Assembly: GCA_003477185.1 (NCBI GenBank) | Contig: DMTJ01000224.1 | Location: forward strand, 1-5,459 | Direction: 5' to 3' | DNA: 5,459 nucleotides | DNA from: Lentisphaeria bacterium | GTDB lineage: Bacteria; Verrucomicrobiota; Lentisphaeria; JABSQK01; UBA12247 | In this document: piece after piece, positions 1 to 4,185 of the stretch | Numbering within the stretch: the stretch's first letter is position 1 | Layout: each line of letters begins with the position of its first letter | The notes under the pieces: generated by a model | Databases searched by the model: none | What the model was told of the DNA's origin: nothing | The model's input: the letters and a program-made list of their open reading frames with translations, nothing else | Translations under genes and position numbers: made by a program

Positions 1-1
1 G

Positions 2-616
2 CTGCTTGCCGGACTCCAAAGCGCCCTTTCTGCCCGTGACCGCGAAGCTGCGCTGGAATGGGGTCGGCAGATCACCGACCGTGTAAGAGCCGGCTCCTGG
101 GCCCACAGCCTGCCGTTTCGTCATAGAGCCGATGAGGCCGCACTGTCGGGGGCTCTCACCTGGATGCGCTTGCTGTTGTGGCCGGAGCAGGCGAGGCACT
201 GCGAATCTGCGCACTGGCGGACGATTCAGGGGAACCTGACCGTTCAGGATCTGTTGAACTCGCTGGAGGAGGTGGTCGCTGCGGTGCTTGCGCAAGACTA
301 CCTGTGTGAGACCCTGGCACCGGTCACCCGCTGCTTCGCCGCAATGCTGGTGCGTGCGAAGTCCGCAACTGGGGCTGCGCTCGAGGCGGCCGCATTTCTA
401 CGCTCCGTAAGCGAGACCTTTCCGACCGTCGTGCATCGCTTTGCGATCTTCGCAACCGAGTGGGGAGTGGACTGCGAATTGTTGGCCGCTGCATGTGAGG
501 CGAACCCGCTGCCGTTGCCGTCAGTCCGGCATCACTACGCTGCGATCGCGCGTGACTTGCTGTCGCAGCTATCGGTCGCCTGGCCTGAACTGCCCGAGCC
601 TATCAGCGGTGAGTGA
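2..616 (+). CDS. Unrecognised helical protein, C-terminal part (5' end outside the window)
   Basis: The frame is open from base 2 to the TGA at 614-616, giving 204 visible residues. The ATG at 164 is probably internal, because the frame reads through upstream of it as ordinary protein (LLAGLQSALSARDREAALEW...). The sequence is rich in Ala, Leu and Glu with alternating amphipathic stretches, so it is probably an all-alpha soluble protein. I see no signal peptide, transmembrane segment, nucleotide-binding motif or catalytic motif, and I do not recognise the family. The stop overlaps the start of the methyltransferase gene by 8 bases (GTGAGTGA), which suggests translational coupling and possibly a shared pathway. 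Two or three members of the window's short palindrome family lie inside it (355-368, 441-455, weakly 199-213), encoding AKSA, AIFA and CESA. Coding status is well supported by frame length and the tight junction; the function is unknown. Confidence 0.75.
   Translation: MLAGLQSALSARDREAALEWGRQITDRVRAGSWAHSLPFRHRADEAALSGALTWMRLLLWPEQARHCESAHWRTIQGNLTVQDLLNSLEEVVAAVLAQDYLCETLAPVTRCFAAMLVRAKSATGAALEAAAFLRSVSETFPTVVHRFAIFATEWGVDCELLAAACEANPLPLPSVRHHYAAIARDLLSQLSVAWPELPEPISGE
355..368. repeat. Short palindrome family copy, imperfect
   Basis: TGCGAAGTCCGCAA differs from the consensus TGCGGAGTCCGCAA at one base. It is read as GCG AAG TCC GCA (Ala-Lys-Ser-Ala), the same codon phase as most other copies, inside the unrecognised gene. 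One arm mismatch remains in the palindrome. Confidence 0.5.
441..455. repeat. Short palindrome family copy, variant arms
   Basis: TTGCGATCTTCGCAA is a perfect inverted repeat (arms TTGCGA and TCGCAA around TCT). The outer TTGCG/CGCAA matches the consensus while the centre has diverged with compensating changes on both arms. It is read as GCG ATC TTC GCA (Ala-Ile-Phe-Ala), again in the shared codon phase. Confidence 0.55.
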
Positions 617-1316
617 CAGCTGCCCGCTTTGCGGAGTTCGCAACTCCGCGGAGTTCGCACGGGACCAGAGGCGCAGTTATCAGCGCTGTGAGCAGTGCCG
701 TCTGGTTTTTGTGCCTCCACAATTTTGGCCGACCGCAGAGCGGGAGCAGGCTGAGTATGACCTGCACCACAACTCACCGGATGATCCCGGCTACCGGAGG
801 TTTCTGGCCCGCGTCGCAACTCCGCTCCTGGCCCGGCTGAGCGCAGGCAGCGAGGTCCTGGATTTTGGTTCTGGCCCGGGGCCGACACTTTCGGTGATGC
901 TCGAAGAAGCTGGCCATTCAGTTGCCCTGTTTGATCCATTCTACGCGCCGGATCAGGCGGTGTATACGCGAAGCTATGATGCGATTACTGCGACCGAGGT
1001 ATTCGAGCACCTGCAGCGGCCAGGCGCGGAGCTTGAGCGCCTACGGGGACTGCTTCGCCCGGGTGGCATCCTTGCCGTGATGACGCAGATGGTGCGCGAT
1101 GCTGAGGCATTCTCGCGCTGGCGCTACAAAGATGACATCACCCACATTTGCTTCTTCTGCCCTGAGACCTTTGCCTGGATCGGCGAGCGCTTCGGCCTGG
1201 AGGTGGAGTTGATCAGCGACAGCGTCGTGTTTCTGACGGCGCCACCAGAGCACTCTTCTGCTCGCGCGGCAATCGGCCCACCTTCCAATACAGAATGCAG
1301 CGCATCGAAGTGGTAG
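609..1316 (+). CDS. Class I SAM-dependent methyltransferase with N-terminal zinc ribbon
   Basis: The predicted protein has 235 residues from a GTG at 609; later starts would lose the zinc-ribbon cysteines. Residues 5-30 hold C5-P-L-C8 and C27-E-Q-C30, a four-cysteine zinc ribbon. A Rossmann methyltransferase domain follows: motif I VLDFGSGPG at 83-91, the acidic end of strand 2 at FD109, the DAITATEVFEHL segment at 124-135 (E130, H134), and the post-motif LLRPGGIL at 148-155. The stretch WRYKDDITHICFF (171-183) resembles a conserved region I associate with proteobacterial Methyltransf_23-type proteins. It should transfer a methyl group from S-adenosylmethionine in the cytoplasm; the acceptor is not evident. 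The gene starts inside the end of the upstream gene and has no strong Shine-Dalgarno, consistent with coupling. The last 20 or so residues (PEHSSARAAIGPPSNTECSASKW) look unstructured. A palindromic repeat is embedded in codons 7-17, between the cysteine pairs. Confidence 0.9.
   Translation: MSDSCPLCGVRNSAEFARDQRRSYQRCEQCRLVFVPPQFWPTAEREQAEYDLHHNSPDDPGYRRFLARVATPLLARLSAGSEVLDFGSGPGPTLSVMLEEAGHSVALFDPFYAPDQAVYTRSYDAITATEVFEHLQRPGAELERLRGLLRPGGILAVMTQMVRDAEAFSRWRYKDDITHICFFCPETFAWIGERFGLEVELISDSVVFLTAPPEHSSARAAIGPPSNTECSASKW
629..659. repeat. Double copy of the short palindrome at the start of the methyltransferase gene
   Basis: TTGCGGAGTTCGCAA (629-643) is followed by a second GCGGAGTTCGCA (648-659), giving a 17-base direct repeat. 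The segment can fold two mutually exclusive ways: GCGGAGTT/AACTCCGC (631-638 with 642-649, loop CGC), or the perfect 14-base palindrome AACTCCGCGGAGTT (642-655). The second copy is read as Ala-Glu-Phe-Ala. The first is in another phase and includes the codon for zinc ligand C8. It lies 20 bases after the GTG, where a hairpin could lower translation. Confidence 0.75.
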
Positions 1317-1358
1317 ATTTCCCCTCCATGACCTAATCGGGGAAGTGGGTTGCCTAGA

Positions 1359-1742
1359 TTAAGGATGGTCCGGCGGGGGGCGGGCTTCTTCCGAGATGAT
1401 GATCGCTGGGTCCCAATCTGCCTCCCAAGGGGTAAGCTGGCCAGGATCGAACTGAAGCGCTACAAGCGTGATTCTAGTATCAATATTGAGCACGACCAAA
1501 GTGCGGCGGGAGACGGATGATTCGTCAATCTTAAGCGACCTCTCTGCACTCGCAACGGAGTACTGCTCGGGCTCCAGCATTCCGGTTGCAAATCGGACAA
1601 CGCCGAGGTCAGGCGACATCCCTCCTGACGTCAATGGTCCGCGGTTGCCAACCAGGGGCCCGCTCGGAGTGTTGCAGCCGAGCAACAAGACGGCGACGAG
1701 AAAAGTACCAGCGAGACTGCGCGAGAGGCTCAGAGGGTGCAT
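1359..1742 (-). CDS. Small predicted lipoprotein
   Basis: The predicted protein has 127 residues, starting with ATG at 1742-1740 and ending at a TAA at 1361-1359. The N-terminus is a classic lipoprotein signal: a short polar start with Arg8, a hydrophobic core (LAGTFLVAVLLLG), then the lipobox L20-L21-G22-C23. Cleavage and lipidation at Cys23 are therefore expected. Residue +2 is Asn, not Asp, so by the E. coli Lol rule it would go to the outer membrane. The mature part is about 105 residues, with a Gly/Pro-rich linker (24-45) and a likely small beta domain with alternating hydrophobics (RTLVVLNIDTRITLVALQF, 80-98). I recognise no family. The start overlaps the end of the membrane protein gene by 13 bases, so the two are probably co-translated. 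Base content inside it is locally lower than in the flanks (45% GC by hand count at 1441-1500). Confidence 0.78.
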   Translation of the reverse strand: MHPLSLSRSLAGTFLVAVLLLGCNTPSGPLVGNRGPLTSGGMSPDLGVVRFATGMLEPEQYSVASAERSLKIDESSVSRRTLVVLNIDTRITLVALQFDPGQLTPWEADWDPAIIISEEARPPPDHP

Positions 1743-2758
1743 TGAATCGCCGCAAGGGAATCGCGCAAATCGCTGACTGTCGTCCAGGCGTCATCGGTAC
1801 TCGTGGCGCGGAGCTTTCGCAGGCGCCAGACAGCGAGATCAAAGGCGCCGAATGCTGTGGGAATCACGACTTCAGCAGGCAGCTTCTGGTCCTGCAACAA
1901 CCGCTCGCGACCAAGCTCAGTAAGGGGAAACTGATGCGGACGCGGGACAAGAAACAGGCCCATAAGAACCCCGGAGGGGACTCCCTTGGCCACGCTGTAG
2001 GCGAGTACCCACGCCACGACGACGGCCTTGATTAGACGGCCCACCCCAGATTGCATCAAGGCAGCAACGGCGTGGGCAAGGTAGCGTCCGTTGAAGAATA
2101 GAACTGCCGTCACCGCCGCAGCGATCAGAGGATACCCCGCCGACAAGCTTGAATCGACTGCCAAAGCTGCCAGGGACAAACACACGGTCAGGATTGAAGC
2201 GAACAGGGTGCGCATCGCCCATGACTGCCAATATCGCTGGTTTGCGACGAAGAAGCCCAAGGACGTGTACCCGCCAAGGGCCCCCCTGGTCCTCATGGCA
2301 ATAAGTTTCCCACGGGCCTTGGCCAAAGCCTCCCCATCGGGTGGACAGCCGCCAGGCTTGAGCTGCGACGATACGAATGTGAAAACCGTCGGAATCCCAA
2401 GCAGCAGGCACAATGCGAGAGTGTCGAAACCGGCCCCGTAAGCCATTGCGGCCAACGGAACGCCGCACGCTAAAGAGAAGATCAATGGGCCCCCGCTTCT
2501 CTCGGACTCTTGTGACTGGACGTAGAACTTCTCGGCAGCCGCGTCGTCAATCGGGGGAGGAACTGGCAACTGCTCGCTGTCTGGGAGCATTGTTCGAAAT
2601 GCCTGCAACTGGCCGGTTGTTCGGAGTAGGACGAGCAGCCGACTGACTCCAAGCACGCCAACGTACAGCGGAAGAAACATCTCAAACGAAATCTTCGACC
2701 AACCGTAAAAGGCAATGCCGACAGCCTCAAAGACCGTGCCGATTGCGACGATTAACAC
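1730..2758 (-). CDS. Uncharacterised multi-pass inner-membrane protein
   Basis: The predicted protein has 342 residues from a GTG at 2758-2756, ending at a TGA at 1732-1730. Hydrophobic stretches suggest about six membrane spans: roughly 1-19, 27-45, 92-110, 112-131, 183-201 and 208-233, and possibly another at 241-271. A soluble loop at 46-90 contains LPVPPPIDD, and another at 132-180 is charged. The C-terminal 70 residues (278-342) are soluble and include LGRERLLQDQ and FDLAVWRLRKLR. I recognise no family and no transporter or enzyme motif. The start is uncertain: the frame stays open for 21 more codons upstream to a TAG at 2824-2822, reading a plausible basic stretch (VHQRRLYQKFCYGDHQ) but with no ATG, GTG or TTG, and there is no clear Shine-Dalgarno before the GTG. 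The gene is followed with a 13-base overlap by the lipoprotein gene, implying a membrane protein/lipoprotein pair in the envelope. None of the short palindromes lie in this gene. Confidence 0.75.
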   Translation of the reverse strand: MLIVAIGTVFEAVGIAFYGWSKISFEMFLPLYVGVLGVSRLLVLLRTTGQLQAFRTMLPDSEQLPVPPPIDDAAAEKFYVQSQESERSGGPLIFSLACGVPLAAMAYGAGFDTLALCLLLGIPTVFTFVSSQLKPGGCPPDGEALAKARGKLIAMRTRGALGGYTSLGFFVANQRYWQSWAMRTLFASILTVCLSLAALAVDSSLSAGYPLIAAAVTAVLFFNGRYLAHAVAALMQSGVGRLIKAVVVAWVLAYSVAKGVPSGVLMGLFLVPRPHQFPLTELGRERLLQDQKLPAEVVIPTAFGAFDLAVWRLRKLRATSTDDAWTTVSDLRDSLAAIQCTL

Positions 2759-2901
2759 CTGGTGGTCGCCATAGCAAAACTTCTGATAGAGGCGCCGTTG
2801 GTGAACCCAGAATTGATCGGTCTATGCTTGAGAAGGAGCGTCCATTGGTCGCGATTGTAGTGGTGTCGGTCAGAATAGGCTGTCGATCGATAGTCCCACA
2901 A

Positions 2902-2920
2902 AGCACCGATGCAAGGTGCT
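2902..2920 (-). terminator. Possible weak hairpin terminator
   Basis: AGCACC (2902-2907) pairs with GGTGCT (2915-2920) around a 7-base loop. Read on the minus strand the stem is followed by TTTGTGG, only a minimal U tract. It lies between the end of the enolase-family gene and the start of the membrane protein gene, where a terminator would make sense. The 6-bp stem and poor tail make this a weak call. It could equally be part of the downstream promoter region. Confidence 0.25.
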
Positions 2921-2973
2921 CAGAAACTGCGAAAAAAACACTTGGCGTTTTGACGGGTGCGCGCGGAAGAACA

Positions 2974-3112
2974 GGACTTGGTGACTCGGTGACTTGATGA
3001 CGCCCGGACATCTTGACTGGGCTGACGCTGTGACAGTGGCTGCTGGTCGGGCGTCATTGGGTCATGGCGTCGTCGGGCGTCACCAAGTCACCAAGTCCCA
3101 TTCCGTCACCCG
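2974..3112. repeat. Octanucleotide (TTGGTGAC) repeat cluster forming an inverted repeat
   Basis: Three tandem octamers TTGGTGAC, TCGGTGAC and TTGATGAC (2978-3001) run into GCCCG (3002-3006). On the other side, CGGGC (3074-3078) is followed by two perfect complements GTCACCAA (3079-3086, 3087-3094). The outer edges also match: GGACTTGG at 2974 and CCAAGTCC at 3091-3098. The arms are thus inverted copies separated by about 67 bases, one arm with three octamers and the other with two. A degenerate direct copy, CGGGC plus GTCATTGG plus GTCATGG, sits at 3048-3067, and another unit GTCACCCG at 3105-3112. TGAC also recurs at 8-9 base steps at 3014, 3023 and 3031. This looks like an intergenic REP-like or microsatellite-type element, not a protein-binding array of known type. 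Confidence 0.75.
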
Positions 3113-3119
3113 CACGACG

Positions 3120-3138
3120 GGCACGGCACTTCCGTGCC
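3120..3138 (-). terminator. Hairpin just after the enolase-family gene
   Basis: GGCACGG (3120-3126) and CCGTGCC (3132-3138) form a perfect 7-bp stem with a 5-base loop, beginning 3 bases after the TAG stop at 3144-3142 on the minus strand. The position fits a transcript end or an mRNA 3'-stabilising hairpin. No U tract follows (CGTCGTG), so intrinsic termination is doubtful. A second small inverted repeat CCGTC/GACGG (3103-3107 with 3116-3120) is adjacent, so the pair may instead belong to the neighbouring REP-like repeat cluster. Confidence 0.4.
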
Positions 3139-3141
3139 TGA

Positions 3142-4185
3142 CTACGAACCAAAGCGTGCGCTGGCATCGGCTGCTGCGAGGAGTTGCTCAAGCGTGGGGG
3201 CTGCAGGGGATGGAGGAAGCGCACCACGGGTGCAAGCGAGCTCACTCAGGCCAGGGGTGGTGTAGAGCCTGGCTGGGGGCACGAGGCCCGCTGGCAAGGT
3301 GAAGATGGGCAGAGAGCCGAAGCGAGCGTGGGCTGCGGTACCGACGGCGCTTTCGAGCAGGCTGCCGATACGACAGGCGATCCCGGCTTCGGCCGCCAAG
3401 CTGGCAATCTCGTGAGCCGGAGTGAAGCCGCCGAGACGGCTGACCTTTAGGTTAAGAAGACGACCGGCCCGGGCGCGGATTGCGGACTCCGCAGCTGCAG
3501 AGTCGATAATGCCAAGGTCAAGGCAAATGGGCGTGCGCAGCCGCTGTTGCAGTCGAGCCGAGAGCGCGAGCGCAGCCGCCGGGAACGGGTCCTCGAGAAA
3601 GGCGAGATCGTAGCGATCCCAGGCGCCTAGTTGCGGCAGCTGTGCTTCGTTGAAGGAGCCATTGGCATCGACGGCGATGCTCACTTGTGGGAAGCTGCCT
3701 TGCAAGGCTTCGATTAGGGATTCGGCTGTGGCCGGCGTGATCTTGACCTTGAGCGTGGTGCAGCCCTGTTCGACGAGGGTTGCGGACTCCGCAATTGCCT
3801 GCTGGAGGTCCGCTGCGGCGACGGTGCCGGCGATCGGAACTCGAGCAGGAGCCGGCAGCCTGCGCAGGCACTCCCAGGCGATCTGGTCGAACAGGCCGGC
3901 AACGGCGGTAGAGGTGGTTGCCGGAGCGGTGCCAGGCAGTGCCGCAAGCATCAGGGGAGCGACGCGCTGCAGCTCGGCCCAGGCTGAGGCTGCGGACTCC
4001 GCAACGTGGCCGGGAAGCAGGATGGACTCGCTGCAGAGGGCCTCGCCCGTGGTCAGGGTGGCGCGGAGAATGAGCGTGGTGGCGTCGGCTTGGCGACCGC
4101 CTGCGGTCTGCCAGGTACCCTTTCGGACCAGGGGGACACGGAAGATTGCGAACTCCGCAAAGGTAGGTGTGGGCTCAGGTGCCAC
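3142..4185 (-). CDS. Enolase-superfamily enzyme, muconate-lactonizing / o-succinylbenzoate synthase-like
   Basis: The predicted protein has 347 residues from a GTG at 4185-4183, overlapping the upstream stop by 11 bases. The frame is open further upstream, but only as Ser/Pro-rich shadow sequence of the neighbour. The N-terminal capping domain is about 1-110. The (beta/alpha)7-beta barrel shows the MLE-subgroup active site: K146-V-K148 (catalytic KxK), D173 in AVDANGSF, E198 in LAFLEDP and D223 as the three Mg ligands, and K247 in LNLKVSRLGG as the opposing lysine. GSLLESAVGTAA (274-285) and LPIFTLPAG (292-300) resemble the equivalent segment of o-succinylbenzoate synthase/N-succinylamino acid racemase. 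The Asp-x-Asp expected near the C-terminus of Ala-Glu dipeptide epimerases is not evident. The usual DES after the third ligand strand is D-L-G here. The reaction should be abstraction of an alpha-proton from a carboxylate (dehydration, racemisation or epimerisation); the substrate is unresolved. No other menaquinone genes are visible. Four palindromic repeats lie inside it. Confidence 0.88.
   Translation of the reverse strand: MAPEPTPTFAEFAIFRVPLVRKGTWQTAGGRQADATTLILRATLTTGEALCSESILLPGHVAESAASAWAELQRVAPLMLAALPGTAPATTSTAVAGLFDQIAWECLRRLPAPARVPIAGTVAAADLQQAIAESATLVEQGCTTLKVKITPATAESLIEALQGSFPQVSIAVDANGSFNEAQLPQLGAWDRYDLAFLEDPFPAAALALSARLQQRLRTPICLDLGIIDSAAAESAIRARAGRLLNLKVSRLGGFTPAHEIASLAAEAGIACRIGSLLESAVGTAAHARFGSLPIFTLPAGLVPPARLYTTPGLSELACTRGALPPSPAAPTLEQLLAAADASARFGS
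3480..3494. repeat. Short palindrome family copy
   Basis: TTGCGGACTCCGCAG matches the 15-base palindrome except at the last base. On the coding (minus) strand it reads GCG GAG TCC GCA, Ala-Glu-Ser-Ala (residues 232-235 of the enolase-family protein), just after the D223 metal ligand region. Confidence 0.75.
3780..3794. repeat. Short palindrome family copy, perfect
   Basis: TTGCGGACTCCGCAA is a perfect palindrome around a central C. On the coding strand it encodes Ala-Glu-Ser-Ala (residues 132-135 of the enolase-family protein) in the helix before the KxK strand. Its start is exactly 300 bases from that of the copy at 3480, so the two are also in frame with each other. Confidence 0.8.
3990..4004. 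repeat. Short palindrome family copy
   Basis: CTGCGGACTCCGCAA matches the palindrome at 14 of 15 bases. It encodes Ala-Glu-Ser-Ala (residues 62-65 of the enolase-family protein) in the capping domain. Confidence 0.75.
4146..4160. repeat. Short palindrome family copy, identical to the one at 629-643
   Basis: TTGCGAACTCCGCAA is the exact reverse complement of TTGCGGAGTTCGCAA at 629-643 in the unrelated methyltransferase gene. It encodes Ala-Glu-Phe-Ala (residues 10-13 of the enolase-family protein) near its N-terminus. Confidence 0.78.

Larger units (their letters stand above)
2759..3141. other. Intergenic region between the two minus-strand operons
   Basis: About 380 bases with no convincing gene. 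The frames that stay open here read as repeats or low-quality protein and overlap the octamer cluster. The half next to the membrane protein gene (2760-2940) is relatively AT-rich (47% GC by hand count at 2881-2940, against about 70% in the enolase-family gene). It should contain the promoter for the 2758 to 1359 operon. The best minus-strand -10 candidate is TACAAT (complement of 2854-2859), but no good -35 sits at 16-18 bases from it. The half next to the enolase-family gene holds the octanucleotide repeats and a hairpin, listed separately. Confidence 0.6.

Noticed and set aside
199..213. CTGCGAATCTGCGCA as another palindrome copy
   Set aside because: It shares phase and general shape (reads CESA) but differs at several bases and pairs poorly. 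It is kept only as a possible decayed copy.
542..549. GCGATCGC, the cyanobacterial HIP1 octamer
   Set aside because: A single copy, expected by chance in GC-rich DNA.
814..827. GTCGCAACTCCGCT as another palindrome copy
   Set aside because: Only the GCAACTCCGC half matches, it is not palindromic, and it is read in a different phase.
1319..1344. TTCCCC...GGGGAA inverted repeat between the convergent genes as a bidirectional terminator
   Set aside because: The stem is 6 bp with a 14-base loop and there is no U tract on either side, so it is too weak to call.
2854..2859. TACAAT -10 box (minus strand) for the membrane protein operon
   Set aside because: No acceptable -35 at 16-18 bases; the nearest TTGACA-like hexamer (TCGACA) is about 21 bases away.
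2727..3011. Minus-strand 94-codon open frame upstream of the membrane protein gene
   Set aside because: It runs through the octamer repeats, overlaps the membrane protein start and shows no protein-like features.
2974..3112. CRISPR array
   Set aside because: The repeats are 8 bases, tandem without unique spacers, and partly inverted.
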